Of a stretch of 64,000 bases of DNA, positions 17,748 to 26,678 are shown piece by piece (within the stretch, counting starts at the first letter, position 1; each line of letters starts with the position of its first letter). The translations under genes and the position numbers were made by a program. Under the pieces are notes generated by a model. That model made no database searches, had not been told where the DNA came from, and saw only the letters and a program-made list of their open reading frames with translations. The DNA is from Rhodobacteraceae bacterium KLH11 (GTDB lineage: Bacteria; Pseudomonadota; Alphaproteobacteria; Rhodobacterales; Rhodobacteraceae). The stretch lies in assembly GCA_000158135.1 (NCBI GenBank), contig DS999532.1:358263-422262 (forward strand). Direction: 5' to 3'.

Positions 17748-18640
17748 GCAACCTCTATGACATCCGCGATCCCGCGTTCAGGACGCTGATCCAGATCAAC
17801 GCCAGCCTGATGACCTTGTCGACAGGGCATTTATGGACCGAGGGACCGGTTTGGGTTCCGGCGCATCAATGCCTGTATTTCAGCGACATCCCCAACCAGC
17901 GCATTCATCGATGGACCCCGGACGGAGAGGTGACGATGTTCCGGGATCGCTCGGATTTCGCCAACGGAAACACGCTGGACGCGCAGGGGCGGTTGATTAC
18001 CTGTCAGCACGGCACGCGATCTGTCGTGCGTACCGAACCTGATGGCAGCCTGACCACGCTGGCCGACAGCTATGAGGGCAAGCGGCTGAATTCACCCAAT
18101 GATGTGGTTGAAAAGTCCGATGGCACCGTCTGGTTTACCGATCCGACCTATGGGATCATGTCGAACTATGAAGGCTATGCCGCAACGCCCGAGCAAGCGG
18201 CCAGATGCGTGTTTCGCCTGCACCCCGATACTGGTGCTCTTGTGGCGGTTGCGGCAGGGTTCAACCAACCCAATGGCCTGGCGTTTTCTCTGGACGAAAA
18301 GACGCTTTATGTCGCGGAATCCGGGCGTAGCCATGATCCGGATGTACCGGCGGTTCTGCGCGCTTTTGATGTCACTGCTGACAATACACTGACAAACCAG
18401 AGGGATTTTGCACAGATTGAACCGGGCATACCCGATGGTTTGAGGGTCGACAGGCGCGGTAATATCTGGGTGTCGTCAGCAGATAGCGTGCAATGTTTTG
18501 CGCCAGGCGGCCAGATGCTGGGCCGGATCAGGGTGCCCGAGGTGGTCTCGAACCTTGCTTTTGGCGGGCCGCGGGGTACGCATCTGTTCATCACCGCCAC
18601 CAGCAGTGTCTATGCGCTGCATGTCAATGCGATGTGTTGA
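17744..18640 (+). CDS. SMP-30/gluconolactonase-family lactonase
   Basis: 298-residue six-bladed propeller enzyme that hydrolyses sugar lactones using one divalent metal ion. The metal and active-site residues of the family are in place: Glu in LWTEGPVW, Asn in LNSPNDVV, Asn in QPNGLAFS and Asp in GIPDGLRVD. It is the last gene of the sugar ABC operon, coupled by an ATGA overlap at 17744; a longer reading from 17363 would run through the permease gene. Its presence suggests the imported sugar is first oxidised to a lactone, perhaps by the dehydrogenases encoded just downstream on the other strand. No signal peptide, so cytoplasmic. Confidence 0.87.
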   Translation: MSNLYDIRDPAFRTLIQINASLMTLSTGHLWTEGPVWVPAHQCLYFSDIPNQRIHRWTPDGEVTMFRDRSDFANGNTLDAQGRLITCQHGTRSVVRTEPDGSLTTLADSYEGKRLNSPNDVVEKSDGTVWFTDPTYGIMSNYEGYAATPEQAARCVFRLHPDTGALVAVAAGFNQPNGLAFSLDEKTLYVAESGRSHDPDVPAVLRAFDVTADNTLTNQRDFAQIEPGIPDGLRVDRRGNIWVSSADSVQCFAPGGQMLGRIRVPEVVSNLAFGGPRGTHLFITATSSVYALHVNAMC

Positions 18641-18641
18641 T

Positions 18642-18666
18642 CCGGGCGCCAGGGTGCAGCGCCCGG
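18642..18666. terminator. Hairpin between convergent lactonase and dehydrogenase genes
   Basis: CCGGGCGC and GCGCCCGG arms with a 9-nt loop, starting just after the lactonase stop. There is no clear T tract on either strand, so it may be a factor-assisted terminator or a 3'-end stabiliser. Confidence 0.45.
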
Positions 18667-18685
18667 CAAGGGTGGAGGCCGGGTT

Positions 18686-19579
18686 TTACCGTTTCAACCC
18701 GTTCGTCTGCGCAATGAAATCCGCCAGCATAGGCAGATAACGTTCACCTTGCCCAGCCGCGTCCATGGCGGCAAAGGCGTTTCGAACATCAGCCTGCACC
18801 GGGGCCACCGCGCCGACGCTGTTGGCCAGGTTGGCCAAATAGCGCATATCCTTGTGGGCATTGGTGATGGTGAATTTATGGGCGTTCTCGTCCCGCTCTA
18901 ACGTCCATTTCATAAAGGTTTCGTAGAACCCGTTGCTGAGACGCCCGGGGCGGATGATTGAATCCACCTGATCAACGCTCAGCCCCGATTTTCCGGCAAT
19001 GGCCAGAGCTTCGGAATAAAGCGCGGCATAGCCCAGCGAGATGAAATTGTTGATCAGTTTCATCTTGTGGCCCAGCCCGACCTCACCCAGATGCACCACC
19101 AGCGCCGCCCAGCAGTCAAGAACGGGTTTGATACGCTCAAACGTTTCTGGCGTGGCACCTACCATCGTGTCCAGCGTACCTGCCTCGGCCTCTTTCGGGG
19201 TCCGGGCCAGCGGGGCATCGGCCAGATCCATACCGGCCTTGCGCAGTTCGGCGGCCAGTTGCAGGGTCGAGACGGGATCAGAGGTTGAGCAATCGATCAC
19301 GATCAGCCCCTGTTTGCCCGAGGCCAAAATCCCGTTCGGCCCGCGCACCAACTGTTCCACTTGCGGGCTGCCCGAAACGCACAGATGGATAATATCGCAT
19401 TGCGCGGCCATCTCCTGCGCCGAGGTAACCTCGCGCGCGCCGCGTTGCACCAGATCGCCGACGGGCACCCGGTTGCGGTGCCCCATCACAACCAGCGGAT
19501 ACCCTTTCTTGATGATGTTCTTGGCCATGCCATGCCCCATCAGGCCGACACCGATAAAACCGATTACAGGTTTGTTCAT
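18686..19579 (-). CDS. NAD(P)-dependent beta-hydroxyacid dehydrogenase (3-HIBADH/tartronate semialdehyde reductase family)
   Basis: 297 residues. Rossmann motif GFIGVGLMGHGMAKNI opens the protein; IDCSTSDP near residue 95 and ADAPLARTPKEAEAGTLD near 120-137 correspond to the family substrate-binding signature (usually DAPVSGG, here altered to DAPLART). Catalytic Lys is in GHKMKLINNF near residue 173. Family members reduce or oxidise 3-hydroxyisobutyrate, tartronate semialdehyde or related acids. It is downstream of the aldo/keto reductase gene on the same strand (32-bp gap), likely one operon within the sugar module. The changed substrate loop makes a standard GarR assignment unsafe. Confidence 0.84.
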   Translation of the reverse strand: MNKPVIGFIGVGLMGHGMAKNIIKKGYPLVVMGHRNRVPVGDLVQRGAREVTSAQEMAAQCDIIHLCVSGSPQVEQLVRGPNGILASGKQGLIVIDCSTSDPVSTLQLAAELRKAGMDLADAPLARTPKEAEAGTLDTMVGATPETFERIKPVLDCWAALVVHLGEVGLGHKMKLINNFISLGYAALYSEALAIAGKSGLSVDQVDSIIRPGRLSNGFYETFMKWTLERDENAHKFTITNAHKDMRYLANLANSVGAVAPVQADVRNAFAAMDAAGQGERYLPMLADFIAQTNGLKR

Positions 19580-19611
19580 ACGTGTTTCCTTTTCTCAATC
19601 CCGATGATGGG

Positions 19612-20649
19612 TCAGGCGTTTGACGACTGAGCCCACAGGTTGACATCTCCGTTGGCCGAATGCCGGTCGATCTCGGCCAGTTCTTCGGGCGTGAACTCAA
19701 GATTGTCCAGAGCGCCAACGCAATCGATGATCTGTTCGGGGCGCGATGCGCCGATCAGGGCCGTCGTAATCCCGCCCTCACGCAGGACCCAGGCCAGAGC
19801 CATCTGTGCCAGTGTTTGGCCACGGTTCTTCGCGATGGTGTCCAGGGCACGCAGATTGTCGATAACCTGTTGCGTCAACAGGTCCTGATCCAGTGATTTA
19901 TCTTCGGCCGCGCGGCTGTCTGTCGGCACACCGTTCAGGTATTTGTTGGTGAGCATACCCTGTGCCAGTGGTGTGAATGCAATCGAACCGATACCCAGCT
20001 CGTTCAACGTCTGTTTCAACCCGTCTGTTTCGAGCCAGCGGTTGATCATGTTGTAGCTGGGCTGATGGATCAGACAGGGTGTGCCCAGATCATTCAGGAT
20101 TTCCGCAGCTTCGCGCGTGCGTTGGGCATTATAGGATGAAATACCCACATACAGCGCTTTGCCCGACCGCACGATCTGATCCAGCGCGCCCATGGTTTCT
20201 TCCAGCGGTGTTTTGGGATCGAACCGGTGGGAATAGAAGATGTCGACATAGTCCAGCCCCATGCGTTTCAGGCTTTGATCACATGAGGAGATCAGGTATT
20301 TGCGGCTGCCCCACTCTCCATAAGGTCCCGGCCACATATCGTAACCGGCCTTGGACGAGATCACCAGTTCATCGCGATAGCCTGCGAAGTCGTTTTTCAG
20401 GATCTCGCCAAACGCTTCCTCGGCGCTTCCCGGTGGTGGGCCATAGTTGTTGGCCAGATCGAAATGCGTGATCCCCAGATCAAACGCAGTGCGGCACAGG
20501 TCCTGTTTCAGGTTATGGGGTCTGTCGTGGCCGAAATTATGCCACAACCCCAGCGAGATCGCAGGCAGCTTCAACCCGCTGCGCCCGCAATAGTTATAGA
20601 TCATATCGTCATAACGCCCGGCATTGGGCACATAAGAGCTGCGAGTCAT
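19612..20649 (-). CDS. Aldo/keto reductase (YghZ/AKR14-like)
   Basis: 345-residue NADPH-type TIM-barrel reductase. The catalytic tetrad is visible: Asp and Tyr in FDLANNYGPP, Lys in VISSKAGYD and His in IFYSHRFDP. The phrase GRSGLKLPAISLGLWHNFG and the 345-residue length match the YghZ group (L-glyceraldehyde-3-phosphate reductase, Kvbeta-like). It is divergent from the tandem-domain GntR regulator and is followed by the beta-hydroxyacid dehydrogenase gene. Likely a sugar aldehyde or aldose step of the neighbouring sugar module, but the substrate is not known. Confidence 0.86.
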   Translation of the reverse strand: MTRSSYVPNAGRYDDMIYNYCGRSGLKLPAISLGLWHNFGHDRPHNLKQDLCRTAFDLGITHFDLANNYGPPPGSAEEAFGEILKNDFAGYRDELVISSKAGYDMWPGPYGEWGSRKYLISSCDQSLKRMGLDYVDIFYSHRFDPKTPLEETMGALDQIVRSGKALYVGISSYNAQRTREAAEILNDLGTPCLIHQPSYNMINRWLETDGLKQTLNELGIGSIAFTPLAQGMLTNKYLNGVPTDSRAAEDKSLDQDLLTQQVIDNLRALDTIAKNRGQTLAQMALAWVLREGGITTALIGASRPEQIIDCVGALDNLEFTPEELAEIDRHSANGDVNLWAQSSNA

Positions 20650-20767
20650 GTCCTGTTATTCCTCGATGCTGTGATTGAAATGCGGTCTGGGTCACATGTG
20701 CACGTGACCGGTGTCTGTGCTGAGTTCAGAGGATAACTAGTGCAGATGTTAGCGCTACTCAAATGTC

Positions 20768-20782
20768 TTTAACCCGGTTAAA
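20768..20782. promoter_or_regulatory. Candidate GntR operator
   Basis: TTTAACC-C-GGTTAAA, 7-bp perfect arms around one base, 31 bp before the GntR start and in the divergent spacer with the aldo/keto reductase. A second, imperfect palindrome (GTCACATGT/GCACGTGAC, 20691-20708) lies closer to the reductase. Both are sensible places for autoregulation and control of the reductase operon. Confidence 0.45.
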
Positions 20783-20813
20783 AAGCAGGTAATGAACAGG
20801 CGGGGGGTTCGGG

Positions 20814-21665
20814 ATGTCTCGGCCGGATCGGGTATTCAAAAACGCGGTCAATCTGGCGCTGGACAGGGTTCTGTCAGGCGTTGCGTTGGTCAACAAATCT
20901 GCGCTGGCCCGCGATCTTGGTGTCAGCCGCACAACGATACGCGCGGTTCTGACGCATCTGGAGCATGAAGGGATCATCGCACCGGATGGCACGGCCCTGC
21001 GCGCGCCCTTGCCCGAAGATTACTTTGATGCATCCGAAACCATGGATGTGCGTCACACGCTCGAAGCAGCCTTCATGCGTAAAATCCGCGAACAGGAGCT
21101 GACCCCGGGCTCCCGCATCATCGAAGGGCAAATGGCCCGGCAGTTTGGCGTATCGGTACAGACCATGCGAGAGTTCCTGATCAGCCTCAGCCGGTTTGGG
21201 TTTGTGCGCAAGGATCATCAGCGCCGTTGGGTTCTGGAAGGGGTCACCCGGAAATACGCGCTGGAATTGCACGAGATACGGGTGATGTTCGAAACCAAGG
21301 CCGTCGAAAAAGTGTGCGGCCTTCCCGATGGTGATCCGTTCTGGGGCGGGTTGATCCGGTTACAGCAAGAGCATGAGGCACTTGCTGCGCAGCCCGATTT
21401 CGCAAGGCTGGATACCAAGTTTCATCGGTTTCTGAATGCCAACGCAGATAATCGCCTGATCTTTGGGTTTCAGGACGCGATTGCGATGATCTTCAACTAT
21501 CATTACCTCTGGCCCGTGCAGGATCAGGCTGGCCACGATCTGGCCGCGGCCCGTGATCATCTTGCGATTATCGATCGTATCCTGAATCGGGATAAAAGAG
21601 GGGCCAAAGATGCCATGCAGGCCCATCTCAATAAAACGCGGGCCCGGTTTATCGCCTCGTTCTAG
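20814..21665 (+). CDS. GntR-family regulator with two tandem winged-helix domains and FCD-like domain
   Basis: 283 residues. Residues about 8-62 form one winged helix (NKSALARDLGVSRTTIRAVL, then LEHEGIIAPDG). Residues about 82-140 form a second (LTPGSRIIEGQMARQFGVSV, then TMREFLISLSRFGFVRKDH). The remainder is a helical FCD/FadR-type effector domain, with possible metal-binding His residues in TKFHRFLNAN and ARDHLAI. Most FadR-type GntR proteins have only one winged helix at 220-250 residues, so the extra 50-60 residues explain the length. Divergent from the aldo/keto reductase and dehydrogenase genes, which it probably controls. Confidence 0.82.
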   Translation: MSRPDRVFKNAVNLALDRVLSGVALVNKSALARDLGVSRTTIRAVLTHLEHEGIIAPDGTALRAPLPEDYFDASETMDVRHTLEAAFMRKIREQELTPGSRIIEGQMARQFGVSVQTMREFLISLSRFGFVRKDHQRRWVLEGVTRKYALELHEIRVMFETKAVEKVCGLPDGDPFWGGLIRLQQEHEALAAQPDFARLDTKFHRFLNANADNRLIFGFQDAIAMIFNYHYLWPVQDQAGHDLAAARDHLAIIDRILNRDKRGAKDAMQAHLNKTRARFIASF

Positions 21666-21733
21666 ACAAGCTTGCCGGGCCAGCCTTTCACAGCAAAAGT
21701 GAGTTTTATACCCGGATTCAACCGGGCCGCACG

Positions 21734-22378
21734 CTACCCACCACCAGAGTTCATCCAGTCAAGCGTTGCCTGTTTGCTGGAATCCGTTACAGCTTTGACA
21801 ACCGGATTTTGATAGATGGTTTCGCGCCACGCTGACACTTTCGGGCCATACCGAACCTCGCGCCCGAATACGGGCAGGAAAATGTCAGCAAGCGAGAACG
21901 TGGCCGGGAACGCCAGATCCGCGACCGAGATCTGATCTCCGCACATAAATGGGCCGGGCTCAAACAGCTCTTCCATCTTGTCGATACGATCCTGGAACTT
22001 GTCCAGATGACCATCAAGTTCTGATTGAACACGTGTCGCCGGATCGACATGGCCGAAGGTTCGCCGCAGATGCGGTTCCAGCCAGAGGTCGTGATAGATG
22101 GCCATGAATTGTTGTTTTGCCCGATCCTGCGCGGTGCCCGGGCGCATGGGAACATCGGGAAATTTCTCATCAACGTAGTTTGAGATCACGCTGGATTCAC
22201 TGATTACAAAATCGCCATCCTTAAGCGCAGGTATCGTGCCCAGCGGAGCGATTTTCATGTATTCGGGTGTACTATAGCCGCCGGGTGGGGGCTGCATTTC
22301 ATAGACGATCCCTTTGAGATCAAGCAGCATTCTGACTTTGGCGGTATAGGTGCTGACCGGAATTCCATATAAGATCAT
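21734..22378 (-). CDS. Glutathione S-transferase family protein
   Basis: 214 residues: a thioredoxin-fold N-terminal domain (MILYGIPVSTYTAKVRMLLD, GTIPALKDGDF, and the glutathione-binding ESSVISNYVDE near residue 65) and a helical C-terminal domain. I start at the ATG at 22378, which has GGGAAG upstream; an in-frame extension to 22498 adds 40 residues before the conserved first beta strand and is not believable. It lies about 200 bp downstream of the aldehyde dehydrogenase gene on the same strand and converges on the GntR gene. Probably detoxification or a glutathione-dependent step; substrate unknown. Confidence 0.82.
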   Translation of the reverse strand: MILYGIPVSTYTAKVRMLLDLKGIVYEMQPPPGGYSTPEYMKIAPLGTIPALKDGDFVISESSVISNYVDEKFPDVPMRPGTAQDRAKQQFMAIYHDLWLEPHLRRTFGHVDPATRVQSELDGHLDKFQDRIDKMEELFEPGPFMCGDQISVADLAFPATFSLADIFLPVFGREVRYGPKVSAWRETIYQNPVVKAVTDSSKQATLDWMNSGGG

Positions 22379-22577
22379 TGATCTTCCCTGTGTTTGACCG
22401 AGATTGTTCGCATCTCTCTGAAACTTGTCTTTTGGGGCCCGAAACAGGCCAAGCACCGGAAACCGGGCGTGCAAGTTCTGTGCCAAGACGGTGGTCAACA
22501 GGCCATATGGTTGTCAATTCGCATTAAGCGATAAAGCATGACTCTATGTTATGTAACGCGCTGTTGTGGCCTCTGCC

Positions 22578-24077
22578 TCAGGACAAATTTGTCCAGATGG
22601 TCTTGTAGTCCTGATACTTTTCGAAGGAATGAAGCGATTTGTCCCGCCCATAGCCCGATTGCCCAAAGCCCCCGACAGGTGAACTGATATCCCCAAGATC
22701 ATGGCCGTTGATCCACACAACACCGGCCCTCAGTTTATCGGCCACCCGATGCGCCTGTGTGATATTGCTGGTCCACAGCCCGGCACCCAGACCATATTTT
22801 GTTCCATTTGCAACTGTAACGGCTTCTTCGGCGGATTTGACGCTGATGACCGACAGGACTGGGCCAAAAATCTCTTCCTGCGCGACGCGCATTTGTGGGG
22901 TTACCGCGTCCAGCACGGTGGGCTCGATAAAACTGCCGCCGGTTTCAACATGCGCCATTGCACCGCCGCAGACCAGATCCGCCCCTTCGGTTTGCCCGAT
23001 ATCGACATAAGACATTACCCGTTCCGCATGGTTTTTATCCACAAGCGCCCCGGTCAGAGATGCCGGATCAAGAGGGTCACCGGGATAGAACTTCTCGGCC
23101 TCCTTGACCACCAGCGGCAGAAGGTCATCCTTGACGCTTTCGTCCACGATCAGTCGTGATCCGGCATTGCAGACCTCGCCCTGATTAAAGAAAATCCCGG
23201 TGGCGACAGCCTGGGCAACCTTTTGCAGGTCCTCCGCATCGGACAAAACGATATTCGGCGTTTTGCCGCCGCATTCCAACGTGACTTTCTTCATGTTGGA
23301 GGCGCCGGAATAGCTGAGGAATTTCCGCCCGATTTCGGTCGAGCCGGTGAATGTCAGCGCGTTCACATCCATATGCAGCCCAAGAGCCTGCCCCGCGACC
23401 GAGCCATATCCGGGCACCACATTCAAAACACCATCAGGCACCCCGGCTTCTGCTGCGAGTTCCGCAAGCTTGAGGGCAGTCAGCGGGGACTGTTCGGCAG
23501 GTTTCAGAACCATTGCATTGCCGGCTGCCAGAATAGGGGCGACTTTCCAGCAGGCGATCATCAAGGGATAATTCCAGGGCGTAACCGCGCCGATAACCCC
23601 CAGGGGCACCTTGCGGATCATCGTGACAGCATCCCGCCCGGTTGGCGCAACCTCGTCATACAATTTGTCGATGGCTTCGCCGTACCAGGCGATGCATTCG
23701 GCCGAGAAAGGCACATCCACCAGCACCGAGTCCCGGATTGGCATCCCCATATCCAACGTCTCGGTCAGCGCAAGCGCGTCGGCGCTGGCTTCGATGAGGC
23801 TGGCCAGCCGCAGCAGGATCTTCTTGCGCTCTTTCGGCGACATGCGTGGCCATGGGCCATGTTCGAACGCATTGCGCGCCGCCTTCACGGCCCTGTCGAT
23901 ATCGTCGCTCCCGCAAGAGCTGACCCGCGCAATGATCTGACCGTCAAGCGGCGATATACAGTCGAACTGTTCGCCTGAACTGGCATCGACGAAACGCCCG
24001 TCGATGAATGCCTGCGTTGCGGGTGACAGCCCCTTGCGCAGGGTGTTCCAATGGCTTCGTGATTTCACATCAGACAT
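22578..24077 (-). CDS. NAD(P)-dependent aldehyde dehydrogenase (PuuC/BetB-like)
   Basis: 499 residues, full-length ALDH. Oxyanion Asn is in TPWNYPLM (N169), the coenzyme motif FTGSTEIG is near 243-250, catalytic Glu is E268 in LECGGK and the catalytic nucleophile is C303 in NQGEVCNAGSR. The Cys loop NQGxVC resembles gamma-glutamyl-aminobutyraldehyde and betaine-aldehyde dehydrogenases. It starts 6 bp after the stop of the DRE-TIM-like gene, so the two are co-transcribed; a lyase that releases an aldehyde followed by its oxidation would be logical, but this is inference. Confidence 0.87.
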   Translation of the reverse strand: MSDVKSRSHWNTLRKGLSPATQAFIDGRFVDASSGEQFDCISPLDGQIIARVSSCGSDDIDRAVKAARNAFEHGPWPRMSPKERKKILLRLASLIEASADALALTETLDMGMPIRDSVLVDVPFSAECIAWYGEAIDKLYDEVAPTGRDAVTMIRKVPLGVIGAVTPWNYPLMIACWKVAPILAAGNAMVLKPAEQSPLTALKLAELAAEAGVPDGVLNVVPGYGSVAGQALGLHMDVNALTFTGSTEIGRKFLSYSGASNMKKVTLECGGKTPNIVLSDAEDLQKVAQAVATGIFFNQGEVCNAGSRLIVDESVKDDLLPLVVKEAEKFYPGDPLDPASLTGALVDKNHAERVMSYVDIGQTEGADLVCGGAMAHVETGGSFIEPTVLDAVTPQMRVAQEEIFGPVLSVISVKSAEEAVTVANGTKYGLGAGLWTSNITQAHRVADKLRAGVVWINGHDLGDISSPVGGFGQSGYGRDKSLHSFEKYQDYKTIWTNLS

Positions 24078-24083
24078 CTGTTT

Positions 24084-25481
24084 TCACTTATATCGTTGCG
24101 TCAGCGCTGCGGCTGTGCCGGTGTCTTCGGCGGGTTGAAGATCTTTCTCGTCCATCTGGGACAATACGTGATCGACCAGTTCCCGCAGATTTGAGGGATC
24201 ATCATAACGACGGACATCATTGGCCAGCAGGCGCGCGTTCAACTCGGCCCGAACAGCATATAAAACGGCCTGATTGTTTGCGATGTTGTCTCCATACTCC
24301 AGCTCGGCCAGTCGTTTCCCGATGACATAGGTCGGAGCCCAGCTTGGCATCAACTGATAGCCGGATTTTCGCCCGATCAAAGCAGGGTCCAGATCGCGGG
24401 GCTGGTCGGTCTGCTCAAAATACTTGTCGACATAAAGATAAGCGCGCTCACCCACGACAGGGGTGTTGGGTGGAATTTCGCAATGATCATGCACCCGCCA
24501 CATACGCTCGGCTGCTTCCTGAAACTTAACGGTATCGAATTGCTCGGCCACGTGTTTGTTTCCGGCGCGCATCAGGTTGGTCAGGAACATCAGCGCAGAT
24601 CCATGCCCACCTTGCGCCGCCTGCGGGGTAAACCCGGACCAGACGCCGTCACCTCCGGCCAGAATGCATTCCAGCGTGGCAGCATCTTCGGTGCCATTGC
24701 CCAAATGCGGATGCGCCAGAATCTTGCGCGGGCGCGGGTTGTATTCCCGCATCAGGCGTACAAGTGCGAAGGTTTCAAACGGAAAGCGCGTTCCTTTGAC
24801 ATCCTCAAACAGAATCCCGTTGATGTCTTCCTCGCCCAGCATCTTGAGAACAGCCACCAGATGGCGGGGATCATTGTCATATGTCTCCAGACAGTCGCCA
24901 ATACGGATATATATCCGGCCATTGCGCCCGTCATGCGCGGGCAGCAGTCTGCGGTATTCACGAATATGGGCGCGCAAATCGTCAATGCATTTCTGGTTAT
25001 CGACACCCATCTCGGACAGAGTCGCCGGATTGATCTCGACCAGCAGGATGACATTGGGGATGCCGAACTTCACCGTCTGGGTTGCCGCCGGGCCCATTGG
25101 AAACGGCGCGCCATCCTGCAATGGCTCAACTGCGATCGTGGTGAAGAACGGATCAAGAGGGTGCCCGTGTTCAGCCATGTATTCAAGGAATTTATCGGCA
25201 ACAGAGGGGAAGCCGAAGAAATTTGCCAACCCGAAATCCTTGAACCCCAGACCACTTGCCACTTCGTGCAGTTCGATCTTGTCCGCAAGCGTGTGCCCGA
25301 AATACGAAGACAACGTCGCCTCGCGCGAGGACATGTCGATCAGATAAGGTTCCGCATCGCGCAAAAGGGCCACCCGGTCCTCAATATATGACGACATGTC
25401 CTGCAAGCGGGCCTCATCCTGGGGTGTGAGTTCGCATGCATTTTTTGCATCTGTTTGACGGCTGATCTGTTCGCTGGCCAT
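24084..25481 (-). CDS. Uncharacterised DRE-TIM (HMGL-like) family protein with altered DRE motif
   Basis: 465 residues, no signal peptide or membrane segment. I do not recognise a named family. The layout recalls DRE-TIM metallolyases/synthases: an early strand YLIDMSSREAT (SRE at residues 52-54 where the family has DRE), ELHEVASGLGFKDFGLANF after it, GILFEDVKG near 222-230, and a late HPHLGNG (257-263) where the family has a metal-binding HxH. GGDGVWSGFTPQAAQGG then follows. An ordinary HMG-CoA lyase is about 300 residues; here about 170 extra residues form a helical C-terminal region. First gene of an operon with an aldehyde dehydrogenase, divergent from a LysR regulator. The fold call is inference from motif order. 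Confidence 0.6.
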   Translation of the reverse strand: MASEQISRQTDAKNACELTPQDEARLQDMSSYIEDRVALLRDAEPYLIDMSSREATLSSYFGHTLADKIELHEVASGLGFKDFGLANFFGFPSVADKFLEYMAEHGHPLDPFFTTIAVEPLQDGAPFPMGPAATQTVKFGIPNVILLVEINPATLSEMGVDNQKCIDDLRAHIREYRRLLPAHDGRNGRIYIRIGDCLETYDNDPRHLVAVLKMLGEEDINGILFEDVKGTRFPFETFALVRLMREYNPRPRKILAHPHLGNGTEDAATLECILAGGDGVWSGFTPQAAQGGHGSALMFLTNLMRAGNKHVAEQFDTVKFQEAAERMWRVHDHCEIPPNTPVVGERAYLYVDKYFEQTDQPRDLDPALIGRKSGYQLMPSWAPTYVIGKRLAELEYGDNIANNQAVLYAVRAELNARLLANDVRRYDDPSNLRELVDHVLSQMDEKDLQPAEDTGTAAALTQRYK

Positions 25482-25605
25482 AATATCCCCCTCGCGGATG
25501 CCTCATAGTCGCATGAACCCGGCTGAATATCGCTGTTTTCTGTGCTCTTTGGCACGGTTTCAGTATTTTCGTTGTCAGCGTCAACGTGTATTGGTGAGAG
25601 AGCCA

Positions 25606-25624
25606 TACTCATTTGTTATGAGTA
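25606..25624. promoter_or_regulatory. Candidate LysR binding site
   Basis: TACTCAT-TTGTT-ATGAGTA, perfect 7-bp arms with a 5-bp centre, 25 bp before the LysR start and 124 bp upstream of the divergent DRE-TIM-like gene. The dyad contains a T-N11-A arrangement. Position fits autorepression plus activation of the divergent operon. Confidence 0.5.
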
Positions 25625-25649
25625 CCACCCTTTCAAAGATGCCGCGAAG

Positions 25650-26570
25650 ATGATCACACACAAGCAGATCGAAGCTTTCAGGATGATCATGATTTCCGGT
25701 TCGGTGACGGCGGCGGCAAAGCTGTTGAATGTATCGCAGCCTGCGATCAGCCGCTTGATCTCGGCCCTTGAATACGAGCTTGGGTTTTTGCTGTTTCAGC
25801 GGCAGAACAGGCAGATGAAGCCAACCCCGGAAGCCGGGGCGTTTTATGCCGAGGTTGAACGCTCTTTCGTAGGGATTGAAAGGCTGCAAAGGTCGGCGGC
25901 CGTCATTCGGCAAAACCGCAGTGGCAAGCTGAACATCATCAGCATTCCAAGCGTAGCACCCAATGTTTGTGTAGAGCTCATCGCACGGGCCACCAAACTC
26001 ACCCCCGATCTGAAAGTCGCACTTGAGGTCTTGCCGTCTCAGACATTGTTCGAGCGCGTGTCTTCCAGCCTGACCGATATCGGGATCACCACCTTGCCGA
26101 TCACATCTCCGGGGATTGAGAAAATCGTTCTGGCGACCGCTCCGGCTGTGTGCCTTCTGCCCGACGGGCACCCGCTTGGGGGGCAAGATCATGTGGCGCC
26201 CGAAGATTTGCGCGACCAGACCTATATCGACTATCGCCGCAGTTCCGATTTTCGCAAACGTGTTGATGCTGTATTTGAAACGGCGCAGGTTGATCGGAAG
26301 ATACAATTTGAGGCAAGCGCGACGCAGCCTGTGGTGCAGATGGTCAAGCAAGGGTTGGGCGTTGCCATCATCGAGCCGAGCTTTTCCAACCTCGACGACA
26401 GGGCAGGGTGCGTGGCCGTCCCGTTCTTGCCCGAGATTGCAGTTGAGCTTTGTATCGTTCACTCAAAGCAAATTTCCACCATTGGTGACATAGAGCGTTT
26501 CATCAACATGGCTGTGAATCATTTCGCGCCGACAAGTATCCACAAGCCGGAAGCCGTGGCCCCCCTGTGA
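25650..26570 (+). CDS. LysR-family transcriptional regulator
   Basis: 306 residues. The N-terminal helix-turn-helix (MITHKQIEAFRMIMISGSVT, AAAKLLNVSQPAISRLISALE) and a substrate-binding domain from about residue 90 are typical in length and order. I start at the ATG at 25650; an upstream in-frame reading would place 36 unrelated residues before the conserved start. It is divergent from the DRE-TIM/aldehyde dehydrogenase operon and lies upstream, same strand, of the glycine-riboswitch operon. The former is the normal target for a divergent LysR gene. The sequence reads as the opine/octopine-catabolism (OccR-like) branch, which is a weak impression. Confidence 0.85.
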   Translation: MITHKQIEAFRMIMISGSVTAAAKLLNVSQPAISRLISALEYELGFLLFQRQNRQMKPTPEAGAFYAEVERSFVGIERLQRSAAVIRQNRSGKLNIISIPSVAPNVCVELIARATKLTPDLKVALEVLPSQTLFERVSSSLTDIGITTLPITSPGIEKIVLATAPAVCLLPDGHPLGGQDHVAPEDLRDQTYIDYRRSSDFRKRVDAVFETAQVDRKIQFEASATQPVVQMVKQGLGVAIIEPSFSNLDDRAGCVAVPFLPEIAVELCIVHSKQISTIGDIERFINMAVNHFAPTSIHKPEAVAPL

Positions 26571-26678
26571 TCAAATGATCTTGAAGCAATGAGATGGTCC
26601 TGATGCGAGCCCTTTCAACGTTAAAGAAATATGCTGCAAAGGGGTGCGGGCCATTGGCGGCGGGTCATAGAAATTTCG

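Noticed and set aside
21711-21726. CCCGG/CCGGG inverted repeat between the convergent GntR and GST genes as a terminator
   Set aside because: Only a 5-bp stem and no T tract on either strand, so support is too weak to list as a feature.
22379-22498. A 40-residue N-terminal extension of the glutathione transferase
   Set aside because: The conserved first strand begins at the ATG at 22378, which has a ribosome site; the extension resembles no family.
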